From positions 1 to 64,000 of the forward strand of contig CAZIUE010000006.1 in assembly GCA_964542535.1 (NCBI GenBank): a stretch of 64,000 nucleotides of DNA, written 5' to 3'. Shown piece by piece: positions 53,584 to 62,119 of this stretch. Under the pieces are notes generated by a model. It did no database searches, was not told the origin of the DNA, and was given only the letters and a program-made list of their open reading frames with translations. This DNA is from Pseudopelobacter sp964542535 (GTDB taxonomy: Bacteria; Desulfobacterota; Desulfuromonadia; Geobacterales; Pseudopelobacteraceae). The first letter of the stretch is position 1. Each line of letters starts with the position of its first letter. A program made the translations under genes and the position numbers.

Positions 53584-54390
53584 TCACTCCGGGGTGGCGA
53601 TGGCTCCCTTGCCGATCCTGCCGGCCAACTCTTTCGCCGCCTCCTGCTCCAGCTTCCGTCCCACCCGCACCCGGTACCAGGTCCCTTTATCCCCCTGGTT
53701 GGATTCGCTGATGACGACATTGTACCCCTTGCCGGCCAGTCTGCTCCTCATGGCTTCGGCCTCGGCCTTGGAATTGTAGGAGGCTACCTGGACGGTATAG
53801 CCTGACCGGGCCTTTGCTGCCGGCTTTTCCGCGGCCGCTTTTTCTCCGGACGCCGGTTTTTCCGCGGCCGGTTTCTCGGTTGTGGCGCTCTTTTCCGGAG
53901 CCCCCTTCGGGACTTCGGCGGTGGGGTGCTGCCTCCTGACGACATTTGCGGGGATGGCGGCCTGGAGCGGCTGCTTGCCCGCTTCACTGTTGATGCCGCT
54001 GCCCAGGAGAGCACCCTTCTGCCCGGCGGGAAGGGTTTTGTAGAAGCTCAGCTGGGGCGTTGTTGGTGCCGGTTCCGTGGCGGTGTTGCCCGGCGCCGGT
54101 TGCGAGGCCGGCTGAGCTGCCGGTTGCGGCTGGGGCGGGGCGGGTGCGGGAGTGGGGGGCGCAGCCCGTCCAGCGGAACTTTCCAGGCTGTTCTGCTCTG
54201 CCGCGGCCTGGAAGGCCTTCTTGGTGGACCGTTCGGACAAAAACCAGCCGCTGCCGAATCCCGCGGCAAAGGCGATCAGGGCGGTGACGATGATCAGGCC
54301 GGTGAACAGGCCGACCGGCTCCTTACGGGGCCGGGGCTTGCTCTGGCTGGTGACGTAGGACTGCTTGGGGGGACTGTAGTCGATCCGCAT
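53584..54390 (-). CDS. SPOR-domain membrane protein
   Basis: 268-aa single-pass inner-membrane protein that probably binds denuded septal peptidoglycan. A short cytoplasmic N-terminus precedes the membrane helix LFTGLIIVTALIAFAAGFGSG (as GLFTGLIIVTALIAFAAGF, about 27-48). Then come a long Pro/Ala-rich periplasmic linker with repeated EKPA words (about 165-195) and the SPOR domain from about 196 (SGYTVQVASYNSKAEAEAMR, ...WYRVRVGRK). It begins 10 bp after the argS stop codon and is the last gene of the ftsB - Cys-rich - argS row, so a cell-division link fits. Confidence 0.88.
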   Translation of the reverse strand: MRIDYSPPKQSYVTSQSKPRPRKEPVGLFTGLIIVTALIAFAAGFGSGWFLSERSTKKAFQAAAEQNSLESSAGRAAPPTPAPAPPQPQPAAQPASQPAPGNTATEPAPTTPQLSFYKTLPAGQKGALLGSGINSEAGKQPLQAAIPANVVRRQHPTAEVPKGAPEKSATTEKPAAEKPASGEKAAAEKPAAKARSGYTVQVASYNSKAEAEAMRSRLAGKGYNVVISESNQGDKGTWYRVRVGRKLEQEAAKELAGRIGKGAIATPE

Positions 54391-54400
54391 GGGAACTCCG

Positions 54401-56092
54401 TTACATCCGCTCGGGGGCCGATATTCCCAGGATGGAGAGGCCGTTCTTAAGGGTCTGGGCTGTTCGTTTGAGCAGGTACAGGCGTGCGGCGGTCAGGTCG
54501 CCGTCTTCGGTAAGCACCCGGTTCTTGTTGTAGAAACTGTGGAGACCGGCCGCCAGGTCGGTCAGATAGGTGGTCAAACGGTGCGGCTCGAAGAAACGGG
54601 CGCTGTCGTCCACCGCGTCCGGCAGGGCTGCCAGCTGCTTGATCAGTTGCAACTCATCGCTGTTCTCCAGCAGTTCCAGGCGAACGGAATCCGCCTTCTC
54701 CGGCAGGCTGTACCCCTTCTCCATGGCGTTGCCGAAAATACCGTGAATGCGGGCGTGGGCGTACTGGACGTAGTAGACCGGGTTGTCCGGCGACTGTTCC
54801 TTGGCCAGGTCGATGTCGAACACCAGCTGGGAATCCGGTTTGCGCATGATGAAGAAGAAGCGGGTGGCGTCGCGCCCCACCTCGTCGATCAGGTCCCGCA
54901 GGGTCACGTAGCTGCCGGCGCGCTTGGAGATCTTCACTTCCTCACCGCCGCGCATGACCGTGACCATCTGGTGCAGGACGTACTCCGGCCACCCCTGGGG
55001 GATGCCCCGGTCCAGGGCCTGCAGCCCGGCCCGCACACGGGTGATGGTGCTGTGGTGGTCGGAACCCTGTTCGTTGATGACCCTGGTGAATCCCCGTTCC
55101 CACTTGGCCAGATGGTAGGCCACGTCCGGCACGAAGTAGGTGTAGCCGCCGTCGCTCTTGCGCATGACCCGGTCCTTGTCGTCGCCGAAGTCGGTGGTGC
55201 GCAGCCAGAGGGCTCCCTCCTGCTCGTAGGTGTGCCCCTTCTCCACGAGCAGGCGCACCACCTCATCCACCCGGCCGTCGTCATAGAGGCTGGACTCCAG
55301 GGTGAAGACGTCGAACTGTACGCCGAAGGCCTTCAGGTCCAGATCCTGTTCCCGCCGCAGGCTGGCCACGGCGAACTCGCGGATGGCATCCAGGTCATGG
55401 GGGTCTCCCGCGGCGGTAACGTGCCGGTCGTCGGCGTCAACCGTCTCTTTCGCCAGGTAGGCGCGGGCCACGTCCCTGATGTACTCCCCCTGGTAGCCGT
55501 CCGCCGGCCAGCGGGGATCGTCGGTCTCGATGCCCAGGCAGCGGGCCTGTACCGACAGGGCCAGGTTGCTGATCTGCTGTCCCGCGTCATTGTAGTAGAA
55601 CTCCCTGGTCACGTCCCAGCCCGCGGCGTCCAGCAGACGGCAGATGCTGTCGCCGATGGCGGCGCCGCGGCCGTGGCCGATGTGCAGCGGTCCGGTGGGG
55701 TTGGCGCTGACGAACTCCACCTGTACCTTTGTGCCCTTGCCGGTGCTGGTCCGGCCAAAGGTCACGCCCTGGGACTCGATCTCCGGCAGCAGTTGCTGCC
55801 ATGCCCCTGGAGAGACGAACAGGTTGATGAAGCCGGGGCCGGCAATGTCGCTCTTCGTCAGGATGCCGTTAGCGTTGCCCAAGCGGCGGATGATGATCTC
55901 GGCCACCTGGCGCGGCGCCTTGCGCTCCGCCTTTGCCATCTGCATGGCGATGTTGCAGGAAAAGTCTCCGTGGTCGGGGTTTGCCGGCACGCCGATGACA
56001 ACGGCGGGGAGGGTGGAGGATGTGATCTCGCGGGCGTCCGAGGCGGCCCGCAGGGCGGATTCTACCAGTGAAGCAATTCGGTGACGCATCAT
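54401..56092 (-). CDS. argS: Arginyl-tRNA synthetase
   Basis: Class I synthetase charging tRNA-Arg, 563 aa from the ATG at 56092, which overlaps the stop of the upstream small gene as ATGA; AAGGA lies 10 nt upstream. An N-terminal Arg-S domain (about 1-85) is followed by the HIGH box in SANPTGPLHIGHGRG, the KISKRAG-type KMSKS equivalent (EEVKISKRAGSYV), and the C-terminal DALR anticodon-binding domain ending ISAPERM. The frame is open further upstream to 56230 without conservation. Length and motifs are normal. Confidence 0.96.
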   Translation of the reverse strand: MMRHRIASLVESALRAASDAREITSSTLPAVVIGVPANPDHGDFSCNIAMQMAKAERKAPRQVAEIIIRRLGNANGILTKSDIAGPGFINLFVSPGAWQQLLPEIESQGVTFGRTSTGKGTKVQVEFVSANPTGPLHIGHGRGAAIGDSICRLLDAAGWDVTREFYYNDAGQQISNLALSVQARCLGIETDDPRWPADGYQGEYIRDVARAYLAKETVDADDRHVTAAGDPHDLDAIREFAVASLRREQDLDLKAFGVQFDVFTLESSLYDDGRVDEVVRLLVEKGHTYEQEGALWLRTTDFGDDKDRVMRKSDGGYTYFVPDVAYHLAKWERGFTRVINEQGSDHHSTITRVRAGLQALDRGIPQGWPEYVLHQMVTVMRGGEEVKISKRAGSYVTLRDLIDEVGRDATRFFFIMRKPDSQLVFDIDLAKEQSPDNPVYYVQYAHARIHGIFGNAMEKGYSLPEKADSVRLELLENSDELQLIKQLAALPDAVDDSARFFEPHRLTTYLTDLAAGLHSFYNKNRVLTEDGDLTAARLYLLKRTAQTLKNGLSILGISAPERM

Positions 56093-56253
56093 GTGTGTGG
56101 AGGTTCCTTCGTGTCGGTTGGTGTGTCGTCCCCGTCTGCGGCGATGCTCACATCGCGGGAAAAGTCGGGGCAATGCGCGCCGCCGTCGATAACGGTGAAG
56201 CGCTTGTTGCAGGTCTCTCGCCAGGCGCATATGGCACAGCTGGATTTTTGCAT
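56089..56253 (-). CDS. Small cysteine-rich protein translationally coupled to argS
   Basis: 54 aa from the ATG at 56253, with AAAGG 8 nt upstream. Cysteines at positions 6, 9, 15 and 28 (SSCAICAWRETC...GGAHCPDF) form a C-x2-C-x5-C-x12-C pattern that could bind a metal or Fe-S centre; the C-terminal 20 residues are acidic and Thr/Asp-rich. The stop TGA overlaps the argS ATG. A longer frame continuing upstream (to 56559) is a shadow of ftsB. No named family is recognised with certainty; conservation in relatives would settle it. Confidence 0.65.
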   Translation of the reverse strand: MQKSSCAICAWRETCNKRFTVIDGGAHCPDFSRDVSIAADGDDTPTDTKEPPHT

Positions 56254-56306
56254 GCTGACGACCTTTGTTCCTGCATTCGGCGGCTCGCGCCTGCCGTTTC
56301 CAGGTT

Positions 56307-56603
56307 TTACGGCTTGGGTTCCGGCGGGAACTGGTAGATGACCTCGTTGGCGCGCACCAGACCGAAGTCCTTGCGGGCGATGCTTTCCACGTAGCGGTAG
56401 TCGCTCTTCAGCGCAATGATCTCCCGTTTCAGCTTTTCGTTGGCGGCGCGCGTGTCGTTCAGGCCGGTGCGGAGTCTGGCCATGTCCTGTCTGAGTTCGA
56501 AGATGCGCAGCAGCCCCTTGTCGCCGAACACGGTGAAAAAGAGGATGAAGGCGATGCATCCCGCCAGGATCAGGTACATCCTGTTCCGGATGGGGCGTAT
56601 CAT
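56307..56603 (-). CDS. ftsB: Cell division protein FtsB/DivIC (septum formation initiator)
   Basis: 98-aa bitopic protein: short basic N-terminus (MIRPIRNR), membrane helix MYLILAGCIAFILFFTVFG (about 9-27), then a coiled coil (about 30-70, LRQDMARLRTGLNDTRAANE...) and the conserved IARKDFGLVRANEVIYQFP end, which contacts FtsL/FtsQ. The ATG at 56603 is chosen as the start because the frame upstream to 56798 has no homology. It is the first gene in the row ftsB - Cys-rich protein - argS - SPOR. Confidence 0.88.
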   Translation of the reverse strand: MIRPIRNRMYLILAGCIAFILFFTVFGDKGLLRIFELRQDMARLRTGLNDTRAANEKLKREIIALKSDYRYVESIARKDFGLVRANEVIYQFPPEPKP

Positions 56604-56770
56604 GCTTCTGCCCCGTGCGGTTCGGCTGTCGGGGGAAAAACGATGGAGGATATGGAGGCGTTCCACGCCGTGCAGGGGATCATTTCGTTGTTTCCCGTTG
56701 TTACAGGTAATCGTGTTCCGGAGCGGAGCAAGGCTGGCGACCGCGGCGGGCATGACATCAGTGTGCCGGT

Positions 56771-56798
56771 ATTGTAACGTTTTTTTCAGCGAATTCAA
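56771..56798 (-). promoter_or_regulatory. Candidate promoter of the ftsB-argS operon
   Basis: On the minus strand TTGAAT (56798-56793), 16-bp spacer, TACAAT (56776-56771), giving a leader of about 160 nt before ftsB. The remaining part of the 366-bp gap (56799-56969 and 56604-56770) shows no gene. Confidence 0.55.
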
Positions 56799-56969
56799 GG
56801 GTTCCGTTGCCGCCCGGAAAAGATTGCGCCTGCCGCCCGCGACGGCACTGACGGGAACGGTGCGTTGCCTCGGGCTTCGCCTGACTCCCTGCCGTCCCTC
56901 AGCGTCTTCCTGTGGCGTGGTAACGCTGTTCTGTTTTGCTGTTGCTGCTCGCGGCGCCCGGACCGGCGG

Positions 56970-58328
56970 CTACTTCACCTCGCCGCGCACGCCGCTGCCG
57001 CAACGTCCCAAGGGGATGTAGCGGAAGCCTGTCGTTGCCATGCGGCCGGGCCTGTACAGGTTGCGGCCGTCCACGATCAGCGGGGTGGCCAGAGCATCGC
57101 GGATGCGGTCGAAATCCGGGTTGCGGTACTCGTTCCAGTCGGTGATGATCGTCAGGGCGTCGGCGCCGGCCAGGATGTCGTACTGGCCGGTACTGTACTC
57201 GATACTGTCGCCGAAGACGTTCCTGGCCTCTTCGATGGCCTCGGGATCATGGGCCCGCACCCGGGCTCCGGCGGCCAGCAGGCGCCGGATGATGGTGATG
57301 GCCGGCGCCTCGCGCATGTCGTCGGTGCGGGGCTTGAACGCCAGCCCCCAGCAGGCGATGGTTTTCCCCTCCAGCGGCTTTTCCCGCTCGGTTGAACCGA
57401 GTTCCCTGATCAGTTTGTCAGCCAGGACCTCCTTCTGGCGCTCGTTGACCTCCTCCACCGCCTTGAGCAGCAGGAAGTCGTAGCCGCACTCCTGGCCGGT
57501 CCGGATCAACGCCTTAACATCCTTGGGAAAGCAGGAGCCGCCGTAGCCCGGTCCGGGAAAGAGGAAGTCGTAGCCGATGCGGGAGTCGGAGCCGATTCCC
57601 TCCCGTACGGCAGCCACGTCGGCCCCCATGCATTCACACAGCCCGGCGATCTGGTTCATGAAGGAGATGCGCGTGGCCAGCATGGCGTTGGCGGCGTACT
57701 TGGTCATCTCGGCGCTGCGGATGTCCATGACGATCATGCGGTTGTTCTTGCGCATGAACGGCTCGTACAGCTCCTTCATGAGTTCGGCGGTGCGCACGTT
57801 GTCGGTGCCGATCACCACCCGGTCCGGCTTCATGAAATCGTCGATGGCCGCCCCCTCCTTGAGGAACTCCGGGTTGGAGACCACGTCGAACTCCAGGTCA
57901 ACGCCGCGCAATGTCAGCTCCTCCCCGATGGCCTTCCGCACCTTGTCGGCGGTGCCCACCGGCACCGTGGACTTGTCCACGATGATCTTGTAGCCGTTCA
58001 TGGCGCGGCCGATCTCCCGGGCCACTCCCAGCACGTACTTCAGGTCGGCCGAGCCGTCTTCGCCCGGCGGGGTGCCCACGGCGATGAAGTTGACCAGGGA
58101 GGCCTGTACGGCCGCGGTGAAGTCGGTGGTGAAGGAGAGACGCCCCTCTGACTGGTTGCGCTGGATCATCTCCTTAAGCCCCGGTTCATAGATCGGAACG
58201 ATACCCTGGGTGAGGCGTTCTATCCTGGATTCGTCCACGTCCACGGTGATAACGCTGTTGCCGCTTTCGGCAAAGCAGGCTGCGGCCACCAGGCCCACAT
58301 AGCCTGCTCCAAAGATGCAAATCTTCAT
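56970..58328 (-). CDS. ugd: UDP-glucose 6-dehydrogenase
   Basis: Oxidises UDP-glucose to UDP-glucuronate, a precursor of surface polysaccharide or modified lipid A. 452 aa; N-terminal Rossmann MKICIFGAGYVGLVAAACFA, ...AVGTPPGEDGSADL, and the catalytic Cys266 in GPGYGGSCFPKDVKALI; C-terminal UDP-binding domain with GLAFKPRTDDMREAPA. GGAG lies 7 nt before the ATG. It follows rsmI by 112 bp on the same strand and may share its transcript. The glycosyltransferases at 48.8-52.5 kb are possible users of the product. Confidence 0.95.
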   Translation of the reverse strand: MKICIFGAGYVGLVAAACFAESGNSVITVDVDESRIERLTQGIVPIYEPGLKEMIQRNQSEGRLSFTTDFTAAVQASLVNFIAVGTPPGEDGSADLKYVLGVAREIGRAMNGYKIIVDKSTVPVGTADKVRKAIGEELTLRGVDLEFDVVSNPEFLKEGAAIDDFMKPDRVVIGTDNVRTAELMKELYEPFMRKNNRMIVMDIRSAEMTKYAANAMLATRISFMNQIAGLCECMGADVAAVREGIGSDSRIGYDFLFPGPGYGGSCFPKDVKALIRTGQECGYDFLLLKAVEEVNERQKEVLADKLIRELGSTEREKPLEGKTIACWGLAFKPRTDDMREAPAITIIRRLLAAGARVRAHDPEAIEEARNVFGDSIEYSTGQYDILAGADALTIITDWNEYRNPDFDRIRDALATPLIVDGRNLYRPGRMATTGFRYIPLGRCGSGVRGEVK

Positions 58329-58440
58329 TGAGTCACTCCAAGCATGGGATCGGAATTCTATAGCACGGCGCCGGCCGTGAATGCCACCACAATCACGCGC
58401 CTGCCGTTGGTGCAGCTATGAAACCTCGGGCCAGGGCGGG

Positions 58441-59283
58441 TCATGGAACGGGGGGATCCTGTTTCAGTCTGAGCGCCTCGGCGTAGGCCTGGCCGCGGCT
58501 GACCCCCGCCAGTTCCGCCGCCCGCCGGGCGGCATCCTTCAGCGACAGTCCCTCCCGGTCCATGAGCCGCTTCAGAATCTCCTCCAGCGGTTCCCCCGGT
58601 TCGCGGGATGTCTCCCCCGCCGCCACCAGGATGACCACCTCGCCGCGTACCTTCCCTCCGGAGATCGCCTCCTGCACCTGGGAGATGCTGCCCCTGATGA
58701 ATTCCTCGTAGATCTTTGTCAGCTCCCGCGCCACCACGATCCGGCGCTCCCCCCACACCTCAGCCATGTCGTTGAGGCACTCCTCCAGCCGGTGGGGCGC
58801 CTCGTAGATCAGCAGCGTTCCGGGGAACGATGCCAGGCCGGCCAGGAAGGCTCGCCGTTTGGTCTGGCGCGCCGGCGGGAAGCCGGCAAAGGTGAAGCTG
58901 TCGCTGGGCAGCCCCGAGGCGGACAGGGCGGTGATTGCGGCACAGGGGCCGGGGATCGGCACGACCCTGATCCCTTCGGCCAAGGCGTCCCGTACCAGGC
59001 GGTACCCCGGGTCGGAGACGCAGGGGGTGCCGGCGTCTGAGATCAGCGCCACCGACCTTCCCTGGCGCAGGGCGTTCAGGATGCGCTCCCCCTTGAACTG
59101 CTGATTGTGGTCGAAATAGGAGGAGAGCGGCTTGGAGATGCCGAAGTGGTTGAGCAGCTTCAGGGAGTGGCGGGTGTCCTCGGCCGCGATCAGGTCCACT
59201 TCGTTCAGCGTGCGCACGGCCCGGTAGGTCATGTCCTCCAGGTTGCCCAACGGTGTGGCGACGATGTAGAGGGTGGGGTGCAT
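58441..59283 (-). CDS. rsmI: 16S rRNA (cytidine-1402-2'-O)-methyltransferase RsmI
   Basis: SAM-dependent tetrapyrrole-methylase-fold enzyme that 2'-O-methylates C1402 in the ribosomal P site. 280 aa; LYIVATPLGNLEDMTYRAV, AEDTRHSLKLLNHF, SYFDHNQQFKGERIL, ALISDAGTPCVSDPG, PIPGPCAAITALSASGLP and the C-terminal SRGQAYAEAL helical domain are all characteristic. It starts at the ATG at 59283, downstream of a long gap with the acetoin operon control region on the other strand. Confidence 0.95.
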   Translation of the reverse strand: MHPTLYIVATPLGNLEDMTYRAVRTLNEVDLIAAEDTRHSLKLLNHFGISKPLSSYFDHNQQFKGERILNALRQGRSVALISDAGTPCVSDPGYRLVRDALAEGIRVVPIPGPCAAITALSASGLPSDSFTFAGFPPARQTKRRAFLAGLASFPGTLLIYEAPHRLEECLNDMAEVWGERRIVVARELTKIYEEFIRGSISQVQEAISGGKVRGEVVILVAAGETSREPGEPLEEILKRLMDREGLSLKDAARRAAELAGVSRGQAYAEALRLKQDPPVP

Positions 59284-59661
59284 GGGGTGCGGCTCCTCCC
59301 TTCGGACAGCGTCCCGGTCGTTCAGGGGGCGGGGCGGTTCCGAAGTGATCGGTGGTCTCGGTTGAACTAAACACCATAGTGTGAATGGTCGCCGCTGTCA
59401 ATGCCGTGCCGACATCCCCTTTCCCCCTGACATGGAGGCTGGGGGGCTGCCGCCGTTCACGCGGTCGGTCTCTAACCGTACGTCCATGGCTGATAGTGCT
59501 CCGGCTGCCAGATTACCCCTCCGGGCTTCAGGCCGCATCGGCTGGTGACGCGTCATTCAGAATTCTGAGGCGCTCTCTCCGGCTCCCATCACGTGCCTTC
59601 AGATTTATGCACTTCACGGCCATCCCGCCGGAGAGGCGCGACAGGTGTTGCTTTCCGGCTG

Positions 59662-59682
59662 TGACATCTGTCGCATGTCACC
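59662..59682. promoter_or_regulatory. Candidate upstream activator site for the acetoin operon
   Basis: GTGACAT-N7-ATGTCAC, a perfect 7-bp inverted repeat with a 7-nt centre, about 200 bp upstream of the sigma-54-like element and 420 bp before acoA. Its place and symmetry fit an enhancer for an AcoR-type activator, which is not encoded in the window. Confidence 0.5.
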
Positions 59683-59864
59683 CCGCTGTTTCTCTGGTGT
59701 CATCGCTCGCGATGGAACCCCTGTTTTACGTCCCAGTCTCGGGGTGGCTCCGTTTGCCTCGCAACGTTCTTGAAAATTTCTTTTTTAAAAAACAAGCAAA
59801 TATAAAATGTTAAGGCGTGTTGAACCTGGTCACGGGCCGGGCGTTCGGCCGCGTTCGGCCAGAG

Positions 59865-59881
59865 CTGGCATGGCTCGTGCT
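59865..59881 (+). promoter_or_regulatory. Candidate sigma-54 (-24/-12) promoter of acoABC
   Basis: CTGGCAT-N5-GTGCT: GG and GC elements 12 nt apart as in TGGCAC-N5-TTGC. An AT-rich tract (59771-59815), possibly an IHF bend site, lies between it and the inverted repeat at 59662. It predicts a leader of about 190 nt before acoA. The remaining part of the 796-bp gap 59284-60079 contains no credible gene. Confidence 0.5.
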
Positions 59882-60065
59882 CTGGGAGAGACCAGAGAGT
59901 CAAACAGAGACACGAATCCATTGCCCCGCGTCTCTTCCGCTGGGGGAACTGCGGGGCGAGCCGGTTCACATAAAACCGTCGACACAAGGAGGACCGGATG
60001 AAGACCTAATCTCCCCTGCAATCGTCGTTGAGACGTTTTCCCCGTTAATCCGCATTTTGATGAGC

Positions 60066-60519
60066 TGAAAGGAGTTCACATGACGTCCCAGTTGAAGAAG
60101 GAAGATCTGCTCAGGGCCTACCGGACCATGAGAGAGATCCGCGAGTTTGAAGACCGTCTGCACATCGAGTTTGCCACGGGCAAGATTCCCGGTTTCGTGC
60201 ACCTGTATTCGGGTGAAGAGGCGGTTGCCACGGGTGTCTGCATGCACCTGACGGACGAGGACCGCATCTCCAGTACCCATCGCGGCCATGGTCACTGCAT
60301 CGCCAAGGGTGTGGACATCCACGGCATGATGGCCGAGATCTACGGCAAGAAGACCGGCACCTGCGGCGGCAAGGGTGGTTCCATGCACATCGCCGATCTG
60401 GCCAAGGGGATGATGGGCGCCAACGGCATCGTGGGCGCCGGACCTCCGCTGATCTGCGGCGCGGCCCTGGCAGCCAAGTTCAAGGGTAACGGCGGCGTGG
60501 GTGTCGCCTTCTTCGGCGA
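60066..60519 (+). repeat. Long direct repeat, copy 1 (acoA 5' part and ribosome site)
   Basis: Identical at every base to 63547-64000 as far as the window goes (454 bp, offset 3481 bp). It starts at TGAAAGGAGTTCAC just before the ATG; sequence upstream of the two copies is unrelated. Confidence 0.97.
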
Positions 60520-61054
60520 CGGCGCCTCCAACCAGGGGACCATCCTGGAGAGTATGAACCTGGCCTCCATCTGGAAGCTGCCGGTAATCTTCCTGAACGA
60601 GAACAACGGCTACGCCGAGTCCACCGGCGTCTCCTACAACGTCCCGACCCCCAACATCGCCGATCGTGCCGCCGGTTTCGGCATGCCGGGCGTCACCGTT
60701 GACGGCAACGACTTCTTCGCCGTGTACGAGGCTGCCGGCGAGGCGATCCGCCGCGCCCGTGCCGGCGAGGGGCCGACGCTCCTGGAGTGCAAGACCCAGC
60801 GTTACTTCGGCCACTTCGAAGGTGACGCCATGACCTACCGTCCCGGCGGTGAGAGTCAGGAGCTGCGCAAGAACCGAGACTGCCTGAAGATCTTCGCCGA
60901 GAAGGTCGTCTCCGCCGGCCTGGCCACTGCCGCGGAACTGGAAGCCATTGACAAGGACGTTCTTGCCCTGATCGAAGACTCCGTGGTCAAGGCCCTTGCA
61001 GCGCCCAAGCCGGGCCCCGAAGATCTTCTGACCGGCGTCTACGTATCGTACTAA
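60080..61054 (+). CDS. acoA: Acetoin dehydrogenase E1 alpha subunit (TPP-dependent)
   Basis: With AcoB, binds TPP and cleaves acetoin to acetaldehyde and a hydroxyethyl group that passes to lipoate on AcoC. 324 aa; FVHLYSGEEAVATGVCMHL, STHRGHGHCIAKGVD and the TPP motif GDG at 146-148 (GDGASNQGTILESMNLASIW), ...FLNENNGYAEST. AAAGGAG lies 5 nt before the ATG. Members of the pyruvate dehydrogenase E1-alpha family look similar; the short subunit and adjacent two-lipoyl E2 favour acetoin dehydrogenase. At least the first 440 bp are repeated identically at 63561. Confidence 0.92.
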   Translation: MTSQLKKEDLLRAYRTMREIREFEDRLHIEFATGKIPGFVHLYSGEEAVATGVCMHLTDEDRISSTHRGHGHCIAKGVDIHGMMAEIYGKKTGTCGGKGGSMHIADLAKGMMGANGIVGAGPPLICGAALAAKFKGNGGVGVAFFGDGASNQGTILESMNLASIWKLPVIFLNENNGYAESTGVSYNVPTPNIADRAAGFGMPGVTVDGNDFFAVYEAAGEAIRRARAGEGPTLLECKTQRYFGHFEGDAMTYRPGGESQELRKNRDCLKIFAEKVVSAGLATAAELEAIDKDVLALIEDSVVKALAAPKPGPEDLLTGVYVSY

Positions 61055-61073
61055 GAGGGGAAAGGAACCGAAT

Positions 61074-62075
61074 ATGGCGAGAAAACTCAATTATAAAGAT
61101 GCAATCAACGAGGCGCTCTCCCAGGAGATGGCGCGTGACGAGAAGGTCATCGTCATGGGTTTGGACGTTGCCGGGGGCCGCGGCACCCAGGGTGTCATGG
61201 ACGCCTGGGGCGGCGTTCTGGGGGTAACCAAGGGACTGTACGCAAAGTACGGGGATCGCGTCATCGACACCCCGATCTCCGAAGCGGCCTACATCGGCTC
61301 CGCCGTGGGCGCCGCCGCCTGCGGCATGCGTCCGGTGGTGGAGATGATGTTCGCCGACTTCCTGGGGGTCTGTTTCGACCAGCTGATGAACCAGGCGGCC
61401 AAGTTCCGCTACATGTTCGGCGGCACCGCCGAGACCCCGGTGGTCTGCCGCATGATGTACGGCGGCGGTTTCCGCGGGGCGGCCCAGCACTCCCAGTGCC
61501 TGTACTCCATCTTCGCCCACATCCCGGGACTGAAGGTGGTGCTCCCCTCCACGCCTGCCGAGGCCAAGGGTCTTCTGATCCAGTCCATCCGGGACAACGA
61601 CCCGGTTATCTTCATGGAGCATAAGGCGCTGTACGCCATGAAGGGGGAAGTTCCCGAGGAGAGCTACACCATCCCGTTCGGCCAGGCCAACATCGTGCGC
61701 GAGGGGAAAGACGCGACCATCGTGGCCCTGGGCCGGATGGTGCACATGGCCACCCAGGCTGCCACCTCCCTGTCCAAGGCGGGTGTTGAGTGCGAGGTGA
61801 TCGATCCGCGCACCATCTCTCCGCTGGACACGGAGACGATCCTGAAGAGCGTGAAGAAGACCGGGCGTCTGGTTGTTGTTGACGAGTCCCACCCCCGTGC
61901 CAGCATGGCGGGCGACATCGCCTCCATCGTGGCCCAGGATGCCTTCTCGTCGCTGAAGGCTCCGGTGAGGCTGGTGACGTCTCCGCACACGCCGGTGCCG
62001 TTCGCCGACACGCTGGAGGACCTCTACCTGCCCAACGCCGCCAAGATCGAGGCGGCAGTCAAGGCGATCATCTAG
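61074..62075 (+). CDS. acoB: Acetoin dehydrogenase E1 beta subunit
   Basis: 333 aa transketolase-like subunit that completes the TPP site. NEALSQEMARDEKVIVMGLD at the N-terminus, DTPISEAAYIGSAVGAAACG, ADFLGVCFDQLMNQAAKFRY and the C-terminal EVIDPRTISPLDTETI with VDESHPRASMAGDIAS match E1-beta proteins. AAAGGAA lies 7 nt before the ATG. It starts 19 bp after acoA and precedes acoC by 44 bp in a tight operon. Confidence 0.92.
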   Translation: MARKLNYKDAINEALSQEMARDEKVIVMGLDVAGGRGTQGVMDAWGGVLGVTKGLYAKYGDRVIDTPISEAAYIGSAVGAAACGMRPVVEMMFADFLGVCFDQLMNQAAKFRYMFGGTAETPVVCRMMYGGGFRGAAQHSQCLYSIFAHIPGLKVVLPSTPAEAKGLLIQSIRDNDPVIFMEHKALYAMKGEVPEESYTIPFGQANIVREGKDATIVALGRMVHMATQAATSLSKAGVECEVIDPRTISPLDTETILKSVKKTGRLVVVDESHPRASMAGDIASIVAQDAFSSLKAPVRLVTSPHTPVPFADTLEDLYLPNAAKIEAAVKAII

Positions 62076-62119
62076 CACCCGTTGCACATAACGATCCATC
62101 AGAACAGAAAGGTATGACA

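Noticed and set aside
56089..56559. 156-codon version of the Cys-rich ORF
   Set aside because: Its first two thirds are a frame-shifted shadow of ftsB; only the final 54 codons have their own ribosome site and protein-like composition.
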